From positions 15,411,861 to 15,475,860 of the forward strand of contig NC_063154.1 in the NCBI RefSeq assembly GCF_020921035.1: a stretch of DNA of 64,000 nucleotides, read 5' to 3'. The stretch comes from Rhodamnia argentea. Its lineage: Eukaryota; Streptophyta; Magnoliopsida; Myrtales; Myrtaceae. The notes beneath the pieces were generated by a model. It had not been told where the DNA came from. It did not search any database and saw only the letters and a program-made list of their open reading frames with translations. Made by a program: the position numbers and the translations under genes. Positions 12,757-22,200 of the stretch are shown in pieces; the stretch's first letter is position 1; each line of letters opens with the position of its first letter.

Positions 12757-12901
12757 GTTTCAGTTAATTCTCCCGTGAGATATGTGTGGTGAATCAGAAA
12801 AGAAGAATTATCATGTAGTTACGATCCTCTCGGACATAAGAAGATACAGCAAGTACTAAGGAATATATTTGGAGCACTTGTTATGGAACTCGGGGACATG
12901 T

Positions 12902-12990
12902 CACGTGTTATGACCTACAAGAATTAATTTATTATTTGGTTAATTTATTCTAGTACAGAGGGTTTGAGAGATCGAACTTCATAAATAGGG
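12902..12990 (+). promoter_or_regulatory. Proximal promoter of BAHD gene A2
   Basis: A perfect G-box core (CACGTG) lies at 12902-12907. A TATA-like 'ataaataggg' lies at 12981-12990, about 60 bp before the start codon, which would give a short leader. The G-box is also present in copy B (31386-31391). The TATA is altered there ('attaatagggg') and upstream of A1. Function is inferred from position and conservation only. Confidence 0.45.
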
Positions 12991-13042
12991 TGATAATGCA
13001 AGTGATTGAAAGCAGAATAGTGAAGCCAACTTAGGATTAAAA

Positions 13043-14374
13043 ATGAAGATTGAAATAGAGAGCAAGAAGTTGATCAAACCCTCGGCTCCAACAGTTGACC
13101 ATCTTCGCAAGCTAAAAATCTCTTTCATTGATCAATTTCAGCTTCCAATTTATATTGGTGTAATTTTCTTCTACTCATCCAAAAACGATGTACATTACCC
13201 TTCATTTGTGCCTATTAGCGAAAGATTCCGGCTGCTAGAGAAAGCGCTCCGGGAAACCCTAACCCTCTTCTACCCTCTCGCCGGCCGGTACGTCGAAGAG
13301 AAGTGCCTGGTTGAATGTGACGACCAAGGGGTGGAGTTCTTGGAAGCCAAAGCTGATGGCACTCTTGATCAGTTTCTCCATGGAGAAACTGACCCCGATG
13401 ATGTCCTTAGTCATTTGGCAACTCAACCTCATCAGATGGACCTGATTGGGTCGCCTCTAGTGGTTGTCCAAATGACCACCTTCACTTGTGGCGGCATGGC
13501 GGTGGGCCTGCACATCTCGCACCGGATTGCGGACATGCACACTATATCGTCCTTCCTGAGCACATGGATGATGGCATGTCGCGGAAGCATTCAGAAGGCG
13601 ATCCATCCGTGCTTCGATCTATCATCTATTTTCCCGCCAAGAGACTTGCCTAAGCTCAAGCCTCCCGTCGGACAAATGATAGGTGCGAAAAACGTCATGA
13701 AAAGATTCGTGTTCGACAGCCAATCCATCGCGAAGCTCAAAGCCGTCGCGAAGAGGGGAGGGTTTGATTCCAAAAAGGAACCCTCACGCGTGGAACTAGT
13801 CACGGCACTCCTGTCGATTGCTCTCTTGGATGTAGCCAAGCTAAAAAATGGGCAATCCAAGCCGTTCCTAGTTGCGCACATGGTGAACTTGCGTGGAAGG
13901 ACAGATCTCCTGTCGCACCAGAATTCCTGCGGCAATCTCTACATGCCGGTGCTCTGGAAGTCCGCGGTCGAGGTGAAAAGGCACGGGTTACATGGCTTGG
14001 TTGCTTTGATGCGAGATGCGATAACAATTTCGCTTGCCAAGTTAGCGAACGCGATAGACAAGGAGGATTTGGACGAGATTATGATGCACTTGATGAGAGA
14101 GTTTCAGGAGGAACTGCAGAAAGGCGACGCCGACGTGCTTCTGTTCACCAGCTGGTGTCGGTTTCTGCTGCACCGGGTTGATTTGGGTTGGGGTGAGCCT
14201 GAGTTTGTGAGTAGCTTATGCAGTCCGTTTGACTTGGTCACGTTGATGGATCACAAGGAAGGCGATGATGATGGCGGAGTTGTGGCGCAGGTGAGCTTGA
14301 CTGAAGACGACATGGATCTTTTCTGTAAACAACATGACATTTTACAATATGCTTCACACAAGTGGAGAGCTTGA
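13043..14374 (+). CDS. BAHD acyltransferase, clade III vinorine synthase-like (A2)
   Basis: This is a complete intronless gene of 443 residues, the normal BAHD length. BAHD enzymes transfer an acyl group from acyl-CoA to an alcohol or amine, usually in the cytosol, in specialised metabolism. The N-terminal 'KPSAPT' and 'IDQ' region is typical of clade III. The catalytic HXXXD motif is HRIAD at residues 160-164. 'GRTDL' and 'NSCGNLY' lie in the C-terminal domain. The structural DFGWG motif reads DLGWG at 380-384, a conservative change also present in pseudogene A3. The start is the ATG shared with A1 and A3. It is the only undamaged subfamily A copy here and keeps a TATA-like box about 60 bp upstream. 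The substrate is unknown; closeness to vinorine synthase-type enzymes is judged by motif style, not by search. Confidence 0.9.
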   Translation: MKIEIESKKLIKPSAPTVDHLRKLKISFIDQFQLPIYIGVIFFYSSKNDVHYPSFVPISERFRLLEKALRETLTLFYPLAGRYVEEKCLVECDDQGVEFLEAKADGTLDQFLHGETDPDDVLSHLATQPHQMDLIGSPLVVVQMTTFTCGGMAVGLHISHRIADMHTISSFLSTWMMACRGSIQKAIHPCFDLSSIFPPRDLPKLKPPVGQMIGAKNVMKRFVFDSQSIAKLKAVAKRGGFDSKKEPSRVELVTALLSIALLDVAKLKNGQSKPFLVAHMVNLRGRTDLLSHQNSCGNLYMPVLWKSAVEVKRHGLHGLVALMRDAITISLAKLANAIDKEDLDEIMMHLMREFQEELQKGDADVLLFTSWCRFLLHRVDLGWGEPEFVSSLCSPFDLVTLMDHKEGDDDGGVVAQVSLTEDDMDLFCKQHDILQYASHKWRA

Positions 14375-14433
14375 ATACGAATTGACTGAATACATCACGA
14401 AGGCAGTGAACGATCTTATCATATAGTTGTCCG

Positions 14434-14700
14434 TGTTAAGGATGTTTAGATATACTCTCGAGATATTTGGGATTTTTCATCTGATTCAACGTATCACTCA
14501 GGATTATGCATATATCTTCTTTGATATTGCATATCACTGATTGATCTTGATTGATTATATTTGATGTTTCTGTTTATTTTATTTCCTTAAATAGTGATCT
14601 CATAAGGCTTATAAATAGCCTGATGTAATCTTCATTATCGTATATCGAAATATGTAGAATTTCTCCGATTCTTGGCTTTAACTTGGTATCGTAGTCTTTG
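14434..14700 (+). mobile_element. Copia-type LTR followed by primer-binding-like site
   Basis: TGTTAAGG at 14434 interrupts the sequence that continues uninterrupted in copy B after 'catatagttg'. 'ttataaatag' near 14610 fits a TATA box. The LTR would end near 14682, and 'ttggtatcgtagtc' that follows resembles a tRNA-Met primer-binding site. No coding region follows, so this is a truncated or solo remnant specific to copy A. Confidence 0.5.
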
Positions 14701-14843
14701 TTCTTGAGGCAATCGGGTGCGCATATATAGCACACAATACATCCTGAGATCTACCCTACACCCTTGCATCATTGTAGCAAAATAAATTGTACTCGTTAAG
14801 CCATTCCATCGAGTCAAACTCCAGTTTGGTCTACGTTTGTGTA

Positions 14844-14860
14844 GTTTCTCTCAAAGTTTT
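14844..14860. repeat. LINE target-site duplication, left
   Basis: The 17-bp sequence 'gtttctctcaaagtttt' is repeated exactly at 19319-19335 and flanks the LINE. This is the hallmark of target-primed reverse transcription. Confidence 0.85.
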
Positions 14861-15116
14861 TTTTTTGGTAAAGGTAAGATATATATTGACTTTAACCAAG
14901 GCGCAGCTATACAAGAGTAGATAGAAGAGCGGAGGGAGCCCGACACTACAAAAAAGGGGTCTTGCACTCGTGATGACACTAGTCGGTGTCATTAGGAGTG
15001 CAAGAGTGTCGTGGGTCCAAAAGAGGGACAAGGGTCCCTATGGAAAAAGAAGGAGGAACGGCCAAAACAGCACGCCCAAAATACAACCAGAAAAGGAAAA
15101 TGGGACGACCCTCCTA

Positions 15117-18100
15117 TCAGCCAAAAATAGTAGGATCGATGGCCCAACCAGCTTGTATTCTCCTATTGCGAGGCGTGTCTTCAACATGCTTGAAAGTCAG
15201 CGCTTTATCCTTCACAACCTTCTCCGGATGCGTCTTAATGGCAGGTAAATAGAGAGTTTGATTACGGAACAAGATCTGATTTCTTATCTTCCAAATGATG
15301 TGGCAAAGTGCTCCAAAGGAGAAACGGGCTATCTGTTGGTGGAAGCTGCGACCACCTATATCTTTGCATGGCCCACTATGATTATCCCGCCAAGGCCTAT
15401 TATACCATGCAAGATTGCACTTGGTCGCCCAATATGAAGCAAGAGACGCTGTGTGGTGGCATCCAAAATATAAATGATCGACACTATCCGGTCTACACCG
15501 ACAAAAGGCACATGTTGCATCCGAAATCCGGTTGTAACTAATCAGTACCACCTGGGTGGGTAGTCGATTCCGCATGGCCAACCATAGATGGAATGAGTGC
15601 CTAGGTGCCGGAGAACGATTCCAAATGAAAGCATGCCACTGTACTTCTTGTCCTCTCGGCCTTATGATATTCCAGGCTGAGGCAATGGAGAAGTCACCGG
15701 AGGAGTGGCCAAGCCAAGCAAAGCGATCAGAACGGCTCCGGTCAAGGGGTGGGATCTGCTCGGGCCATGCTCGAATGGTGGCCACAATCCGTGATTGGTG
15801 ACCGGGGACGGCAAACACATCAGCAACCGTGGCTTTCCGAGGGATGCCCGAACGGTAAATGTCGATGTTGGAAAAGACTTTGTTGAGCGGTCCGCGTGGA
15901 TGCCAAGAATCAAACCAAAAAGACACATTGCATCCGCTGCCCAACCGCCAAGTAAAGAGATGCAGAAAGTCCATCCTAAGATCAAGTATTTTTTTCCACG
16001 CCCAAGAACAGAACGTTGGCCTGGTGACTACCCAAAAATTCTTGTTCTTTAGGAACGTGGAATGAATCCATTTGCACCATAATGATTCTCTGTACGTAAA
16101 CAAAAGCCATATATGTTTAAGCATCGCTGCCCTATTGCAATCAACAAGTCTCCTTATCCCGAGCCCCCCCTCTTCTTTGGGAAGGCAAACATCATCCCAC
16201 GAGACTTTTGTACCCTCAACACCAAGTCTCGGTCCCTTCCACAGGAACCGCATTAGGATTCGTTCTATTCGAGACAATACGGCCTTGGGTAGCATAAACA
16301 CAGCAGCCCGGTAAACGTGAATTGCATGTAGAACCGACCTGATGAGTTGAAGCCGACCCGCAAAGGATAGAAAGCGTTGAGTCCAAGATTGAGCTCTAGC
16401 CGTTATCAAGTTCACCGGGGAGTCACAGTCCACTCTTGACAATCTTGAGGAAATAACGGGGACACCTAGGTACCGGAATGGCAGAGCACCTTCATGGAAG
16501 CCAAAGACATTGAGGATTGCTTCTTTCGGCTCCATAGAACCCCCGGAGAAGAAGATCTCACTCTTGGACAGATTTGGCCTAAGACCAGCCCATGTAGAGA
16601 ATCTATCGAGGCCATCCTTCATCAATGTAGCCGTTGGTAGGTTTGCCTCCACGAAAAGTAGTACATCATCTGCAAAGAACAGATGTGTGAGCTGGGTAGG
16701 CTTGCACCTCCAAAAGTATTTAAAGCCCATTTGCCGAGTGCAAGTCTCGATGATACCCGAGAAGATTTCCATGATTAGTGTAAATAAATATGGCGACGTG
16801 GGGTCCCCTTGTCGAATGCCCCTCCCAGCAGCGAAGAAACCATGTAGTTCCCCATTAATAGCCATAGAGAATTTGGGGGTGCGAATACAAACCATGATTA
16901 GCCTGGCAAATGTTTCGGGAAAACCGAAGGCTTGCAATACCACTTCTATGAAATCCCAGTCAACCGTATCGTAGGCCTTGCGAAAGTCCACCTTTATAGC
17001 ACATTTTGGTAAGTACGGTTCATGATGGAAGCCGTTGAATAACTCCCGAGCAAGGAGAATATTATCACTAATCCGCCGTCCCTTGACAAACGCAGCTTGA
17101 GGGGGACTAACCAGCGTTGGTAGTACCGAAGCTAGCCGGTTGGCAATGATCTTAGTAATGCACTTATATATAGTGTTACAACAAGCAATCGGTCTAAAAT
17201 CATTCATGGCTGTTGCATTAGGAACCTTAGGGACCAAGCATAAAATGGTGGTGTTGACCTGACGAAGTAGAATACCAGTTTGGAAAAAGTCTTTAACAGC
17301 CGAGAGAACATTTGGGCCAACAATCTCCCAAGTGCTCTTAAAGAATTCCACATTATAACCATCCGGGCCGGGTGCCTTGCCAGGTGCTAAAGAAAACAAG
17401 GTGTTGCGTATTTCCGAATCCAAAACGGGTCGGGATAAGAAGCGTACCTGGTCTTCATCAAGAACTCGCCCAATTATAGAACGCAACTCTTGAACCGAGG
17501 GCTGATCTTGCATGGGAACCGGGGCGAGGAGCTTTTCAAAATGTGAGACTATAAGTTTCTGAACAGCAGGCGGGTGCAGGAGGAGGACGCCATTATCATC
17601 CGCAACCGACATAATCCTATTCTGAGGATGCCTTTGGTTAACCGTATGGTGAAAGTATTTTGTGTTTAGATCTCCTTCTCTTAACCATAGAACACGAGAT
17701 TTCTGTTTGTAGAATGCTTCCTCTTGGAGTCTGAGGACAGAGAAGGATCGGAGGAGATCACGCTCCCGATCGCCGAGCAGTTGATTATAAGGGTCTGTCT
17801 CTCGTGCATTCTGAACATCCGTCAAAGCCCGTCTAGCGTCTGATGTTCGAGCAGATATGTCGGAGAAAGACTCTTTGTTGAGCTCTTTGAGTTGAATCTT
17901 TAGAAGCTTGAGTTTAGTGCATAGGATAAACATAGGAGTCCCAGCAACCTGCATATCCCAAACCCGGGAAACCACTGTCATAAAAGAAGGATGAGAGAGC
18001 CGGAAATTGAAGAACTTAAAAGGCTTTCCGGCCATTCCGAGGTTCAAAATCCTGATTATCATGGGCGAATGATCGGACACCCCCGGGGCCAAAAAAGACG

Positions 18101-18758
18101 CTCGGGAATAGGAGAAGTCATTGCTCCATTGAGCGTTAATAAGAACTCTATCAATCTTCCGTTGCTTCCTTGTGTTCCCCGAAGAAGTAGACCACGTAAA
18201 TCTGTGGCCTATATACCGCAAGTCATCAAGTCCCGCTCTAGTTAGGCATTCGCCTAACTCATCAAAAGCCGGTATCCACCGGGTTGAACTTCCCACCCTA
18301 TCAGAAGGCTCCCGTATAGCATTAAAATCTCCAGCTACAACCCAAGGAGATGCAGCCAAAATCGAGCTAGTTTGGACGAGCTCCTGCCAGAGCCATCGTC
18401 TAGACACAAAAGTGTGCTCCGCATATATAACCGAAAGGCAACAAGCTTTATTAATAGCCAACAAGCGGATATGAGCGTGAATGGCTTGAGCTGAAGATGA
18501 AGACACAACACCATCCACTAACATCGGGTTCCATCCAACCCAAATTCTCCCTCTATGGGAGTACTCATAATTAGCAACCCATCTCCAATTAGGTACTAAG
18601 CTAGAAGAGATGTTCAAAAACCGAGACTGTGGAACCTTAGTCTCGAGAATACCAATACAACATAAGTTGTTAACACGAATTAAGTTTCTGATTTCTGCTT
18701 GTTTTAGGGGGTCAACAAGACCCCTAATATTCCAAACTCCTATAAACATTATGTACAA
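15117..18758 (-). CDS. LINE ORF2: AP-endonuclease, reverse transcriptase, zf-RVT
   Basis: The product is a 1213-residue open frame with no stops. An N-terminal apurinic endonuclease domain (residues about 5-235) shows 'WNIRGL', Glu39 in 'ILET', 'GDFN' at 143-146, 'IDRVL' near 202 and 'SDH' at 228-230. The reverse transcriptase (about 440-720) shows 'PGKAPGPDG', 'DFRPIA', 'KVDFRKAYDTVDW', 'GIRQGDP' and the catalytic 'FADDVLLF' at 695-702. A C-terminal zf-RVT domain with 'FCRCRPDSVDHLYFGC' follows. The protein nicks target DNA and reverse-transcribes the element RNA at the nick. It begins about 14 bases after the ORF1 stop. The exact start is uncertain: Met1 and Met4 are both possible. Confidence 0.92.
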   Translation of the reverse strand: MYIMFIGVWNIRGLVDPLKQAEIRNLIRVNNLCCIGILETKVPQSRFLNISSSLVPNWRWVANYEYSHRGRIWVGWNPMLVDGVVSSSSAQAIHAHIRLLAINKACCLSVIYAEHTFVSRRWLWQELVQTSSILAASPWVVAGDFNAIREPSDRVGSSTRWIPAFDELGECLTRAGLDDLRYIGHRFTWSTSSGNTRKQRKIDRVLINAQWSNDFSYSRASFLAPGVSDHSPMIIRILNLGMAGKPFKFFNFRLSHPSFMTVVSRVWDMQVAGTPMFILCTKLKLLKIQLKELNKESFSDISARTSDARRALTDVQNARETDPYNQLLGDRERDLLRSFSVLRLQEEAFYKQKSRVLWLREGDLNTKYFHHTVNQRHPQNRIMSVADDNGVLLLHPPAVQKLIVSHFEKLLAPVPMQDQPSVQELRSIIGRVLDEDQVRFLSRPVLDSEIRNTLFSLAPGKAPGPDGYNVEFFKSTWEIVGPNVLSAVKDFFQTGILLRQVNTTILCLVPKVPNATAMNDFRPIACCNTIYKCITKIIANRLASVLPTLVSPPQAAFVKGRRISDNILLARELFNGFHHEPYLPKCAIKVDFRKAYDTVDWDFIEVVLQAFGFPETFARLIMVCIRTPKFSMAINGELHGFFAAGRGIRQGDPTSPYLFTLIMEIFSGIIETCTRQMGFKYFWRCKPTQLTHLFFADDVLLFVEANLPTATLMKDGLDRFSTWAGLRPNLSKSEIFFSGGSMEPKEAILNVFGFHEGALPFRYLGVPVISSRLSRVDCDSPVNLITARAQSWTQRFLSFAGRLQLIRSVLHAIHVYRAAVFMLPKAVLSRIERILMRFLWKGPRLGVEGTKVSWDDVCLPKEEGGLGIRRLVDCNRAAMLKHIWLLFTYRESLWCKWIHSTFLKNKNFWVVTRPTFCSWAWKKILDLRMDFLHLFTWRLGSGCNVSFWFDSWHPRGPLNKVFSNIDIYRSGIPRKATVADVFAVPGHQSRIVATIRAWPEQIPPLDRSRSDRFAWLGHSSGDFSIASAWNIIRPRGQEVQWHAFIWNRSPAPRHSFHLWLAMRNRLPTQVVLISYNRISDATCAFCRCRPDSVDHLYFGCHHTASLASYWATKCNLAWYNRPWRDNHSGPCKDIGGRSFHQQIARFSFGALCHIIWKIRNQILFRNQTLYLPAIKTHPEKVVKDKALTFKHVEDTPRNRRIQAGWAIDPTIFG

Positions 18759-18772
18759 AGGAGGGATAGGAG

Positions 18773-19318
18773 TTACCGTCTCTTGCGGCTACCCCACTTC
18801 TTCTTCTTATTGTTATGTTTGGCCCCTTTAGTGGTATTAGGGCTGTTGCCTGAGCTGAATTCTGGTGAGGAATCCACCACCGGGGGTTGCAACGTAGCCA
18901 ATTGTTTGACTATGGGTGTCTTCGTCCCACCCATATCTGCATCACCTTTACGGGTAGTTGGGGCCACTTGCGTGGGATCATCCTCCTTCTCGCTGCCTAT
19001 TTCACTGGCCTCCATCTCCTCTTCTTCCTCCGACTCCGAGGAGAGCACCATTCCACGCCGTATACTCACCGGAGGCATATTTGATCCTGCTACTTCTTGG
19101 GGCTTGGGGTTAGTACTATGAGCTACAAGTAATCCCTGCTTATAGCCCACATTCATGTTATTAGGGCCAGCCGACTCTGTCTGTGGTAGAATAACGGAAA
19201 GGTCAATAGCATCCGAGACCTTCCGAGCCGAAGGCGTGGCAGGTTTGCGGCTCTTTTTTGTGCGGACTTCTTCCCACCTCTCCTTAGGTTTAGAGGCCTC
19301 GGGTTTAGAGCCGAAGCT
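18773..19318 (-). pseudogene. LINE ORF1, C-terminal part, 5'-truncated
   Basis: The frame is open from the truncation point at 19318 to its stop at 18773, about 181 codons, with an internal Met at 19156. The protein is rich in Ser, Glu and Lys, with an acidic 'ESEEEEEMEASE' stretch and a basic end 'KKKKWGSRKRR'. No zinc knuckle lies in the retained part. In plant L1 elements ORF1 encodes an RNA-binding gag-like protein. The N-terminal portion is missing, so the product would not be functional. Confidence 0.7.
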
Positions 19319-19335
19319 GTTTCTCTCAAAGTTTT
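19319..19335. repeat. LINE target-site duplication, right
   Basis: This is an exact copy of 14844-14860, immediately 5' of the truncated LINE on its coding strand. Confidence 0.85.
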
Positions 19336-19852
19336 ATGTATCAATTTCTCTAAAATTGTACTTGCTAAGCCTTTCCATTGAGTCAAACTCCGGTTGGGTT
19401 TACGTTATATAATTATGTTAGTATCTTCACATTATTTGTGCATGGATTTTTTGACTATTTGAATCTCTCCTATTCGGAATCACAGTGGACCCTTTATCAC
19501 AATTAAAAGCCGAAAAAAGAATTTCAATTAAAGATATTTTGTCGCGGAGAAATTCTAACGAAACATAGTTACTTAATAAAAAGCCAACTAAAAATTACAT
19601 AATAGGAAAAAGGAAAAAGAAATTTCTATTTACTTGTTATTGAATTAATAACACTTTAATTTTAGATAAAAGAATTGTGCCAATGATCAGGATTTATTTT
19701 CAAAAATGAAATGCCTAATTTGGTTTACCAACGGATACAAAATATTTTAGATAGTGACTCAATATTAACAAATAACCACCCATCCGAAAAAAAAAGGGAC
19801 ATCGGTTGGGACATTACATCACGCTTTCTTCTTTGGCTCCCTGTGGTGAGGC
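19336..19852. other. Spacer between LINE and duplicated block B
   Basis: This stretch is AT-rich. Its first part continues the sequence that lay left of the LINE before insertion. No gene, LTR end or conserved frame is recognised. Confidence 0.4.
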
Positions 19853-19904
19853 GTGATTATTGCCTTGCTAGCCGAAAATGTGCGCAATTTGAAGTCCGAG
19901 CCTA

Positions 19905-20255
19905 GAGGTGATTGGATTTAGGGTGGGTCGATTCCTACCTTTAAACATAAAAACTGGATTGGGGCGGTCGTTTCCCAATTTATAGAACCGCTTGGAACTT
20001 TTTTTCCTTTTATTTCTTCTATTTCCTACAAGTGGGAGTTTCCCGACTTAAAAAGAAAAAAATTAATTTACTTATTTGCGTTTGCTTCAGCATAAAAACT
20101 AAAAAAAAATTACAAAATCTTGGCTAGTTCGTCAATCCGGTTCCTTATGTGGAACTACGAATCCGACTAGACCCCTTAGGAACCACCCAAACCGGCTGGT
20201 TTGGTTCGGTACTCGGGTTGGACCATAACCGATGCACTCCCCTAGTTTAAACAAT
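19905..20255. mobile_element. MITE-like element, GGTTCGG family, copy B
   Basis: It aligns along its length with 3049-3397, including 'caatttatagaaccgcttgg' and the right end 'gatgcactcccctag'. It is non-coding. Confidence 0.5.
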
Positions 20256-20280
20256 CCATATAAAAAATAAAACTTACAAA

Positions 20281-21246
20281 TGTTGAGAAAAACCCCCAGT
20301 TGATTTTGAAGTTGGCTAAACAATGTATATTCTCCAATATCTGATTTAATACATTAAAATACTTGCTTTGCAGATTGTTCTTATGTACATTCAATTGTTA
20401 AGGAATTGTTACACATGATTAAATTTGGTAGACAAGGCTCAGACACTGTCTTGAGGAGCTCAAGTGCAATCATAAAGCACAGGCTCTGAGGGAGTATTCT
20501 AAGATATTATATTGTCACAACGGCAATCAAATCAAGCTAGATTTATTCATGAAGTTTATCAATCACACAGATAATTGAATATCTATCAAGGACGTGGATT
20601 AAGGAAGAAGGTGATGACTTACCAAGTGGAGTACTTTGTCTTTGGAATCCCTGATCACGATTGTATGGGCAATCTAATCAAATGAGAGATTCTAATTTTG
20701 GTAATCTCAACAGTTATGAAATCCTTTGTAGATAATCTCGTTCAAACGGTAAGTTCGGAGAGTGGTCCTTTGAAGACCTTTTGACGGTTAGTTTGAAGGT
20801 GAACGAGTATAAAAGGAGACCTCAAGGCTGAAAAGAAAACAAGAGTCCAGACCTTATAATTCCAAAGTTTAAGAAAGCTTCAACGTCCTTTATATATTCT
20901 TGATTCAAACATTGTAATACTTAGAAGTTCTCATTCGAGTTAGTGAGTGTTAGACGGTAAGTCTATTGACTCAAAGATCATCACTAAATTGTAAATTTTG
21001 AGCTTTTCACTAGTAGAATCCAACTTATTGGCTGTCAACGTGAAATAAATGGACGTAGGCTTGTTTTTTACTTGTGATAATTGAATTGTGCACAGGCTCG
21101 ACTCGAAGTCATCTCAGAACTTGTTCTTGATCAAAATTCAGAAGTAAACTCTGTAGCTTGTTTGTCTTAATTCAACGATATTTTTCAACAAATTTTAATA
21201 ATTATCTATTCACCCCACCCTAGTTGATAACGTTAGCATTAATGGC
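20281..21246 (+). mobile_element. Copia-type solo LTR, copy B
   Basis: This is the counterpart of 3426-4428. It has a TGTTGAG start, TATA box 'tataaaag' at 20808-20815 and the end phrase 'attcaccccaccctagttg'. Here the right flank continues into the spacer ('acgagtcgaagg') that also follows the empty site near 355, so this copy keeps the original flank. Confidence 0.65.
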
Positions 21247-22200
21247 ACATACGAGTCGAAGGATGGGATCATGATCCATTTAGATACTTCTATATTGCCC
21301 AAAAAACTTGATAAAAAAGGTCATTAAGGGTATGTGACATTGGGCAATTTTGTGGTACATCCAGAATACCACATGACTTTACGACAAGTCTTGTAATCAA
21401 ATATGATAATTTCATAACATGACGTATTGTAGACTTTTTGGCCAATTATTTGTTGCCACCCCAGGAAACATAACCTGCCTTCAGAGAACTCCATGTGGGG
21501 TTGGACTCGCACGAACATGTTATGTGACGAATGGAGTCATGACAAAGTTTGTTGGCATGACAAGACGTCTCAAGATCCTCGAATCATCTCTAACAGTATA
21601 CTTCGTGAATGGGACAAAGCAGAGCTTCTTAAAATTATTTATATTCGTGCCAACAAAGTCAACAACCAGGTTTTAATAATAATGATGGTGACAATTTAAC
21701 AGTAATTTTCCATCTTGCAGGCTCGTAACTTAATAAATACATAAAACGAGGCACTTTCCTAAAAGTTGAAAGAGGCTTTTTAACATAACAAATATAGAAC
21801 TCTTAATTTTTGGTACGTTCATGTGGAATTTCGAACAGTTGCATGTTGAAGGTTTTGGTGTTTTTATTTCATCAAAGGTATAATGAGACACTTTATTCCT
21901 CTTATCTTTGTCCGAAAATTAAAAGTTCCATCTATATTATTAATGTTAAAAAGCTTATTTCAACTTTCTGGAAAATGCCTTGTTATACTTTTTCTCTTGC
22001 AAGCGTGTAAAATCGCTCATACGAACGCTGGAATACAAGTATTTGTTACGATTTGCTCATTGAATAATATGAAGCCAAATAGGTGCCATATTAAACAATA
22101 TTAATGAAAATAGAATTACGAGAGAGATGGGGTCCACTGTAGTTGCCATAGCGCAAGCTCAAGTTCTAGCTTCCAGCAACCATGGATATTCAAGCTCAAG
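21247..22200. repeat. Duplicated spacer, copy of 355-1340
   Basis: It is collinear with the left end of the window and absent from copy A. About 21490-21640 belongs to the four-copy block seen also at 600-740, 38365-38530 and 43975-44080. It ends abruptly at 'ttcaagctcaag', where the long LTR sequence begins. No conserved protein frame is seen. Confidence 0.6.

Larger units (their letters stand above)
2997..14433. repeat. Segmental duplication, copy A (about 11.4 kb)
   Basis: This block is collinear with 19853-32925. Both begin at 'gtgattattgc' and both end about 60-80 bp past a BAHD gene, at 'cttatcatatagttg'. The order of MITE, solo LTR, long LTR, four-LTR array, spacer, second MITE and BAHD gene is the same. 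Copy A lacks about 1.15 kb present in copy B (21247-22400) and lacks the nested TRIM array. The left breakpoint lies inside pseudogene A1. Confidence 0.85.
14861..19318 (-). mobile_element. 5'-truncated L1-type LINE (about 4.46 kb)
   Basis: This is a plant L1-like non-LTR retrotransposon on the minus strand, bounded by a 17-bp target-site duplication. Its 3' end is a short poly-A (poly-T on + at about 14857-14866) preceded by 'ttacc'. The 5' end is cut inside ORF1. ORF2 is uninterrupted, which suggests a fairly recent insertion. The 3' untranslated part (14870-15116) contains a small potential hairpin around 14975-15010. Target flanks also show a 50-60 bp direct repeat (about 14786-14843 and 19352-19410) that predates the insertion. 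Confidence 0.9.

Noticed and set aside
13591..14027. Antisense open frames inside A2
   Set aside because: Shadows of the A2 coding frame. The same frames recur in A3 only because the DNA is duplicated.
16510..16974. 154-codon + strand frame inside the LINE
   Set aside because: It is antisense to the ORF2 reverse transcriptase, with no independent signal.
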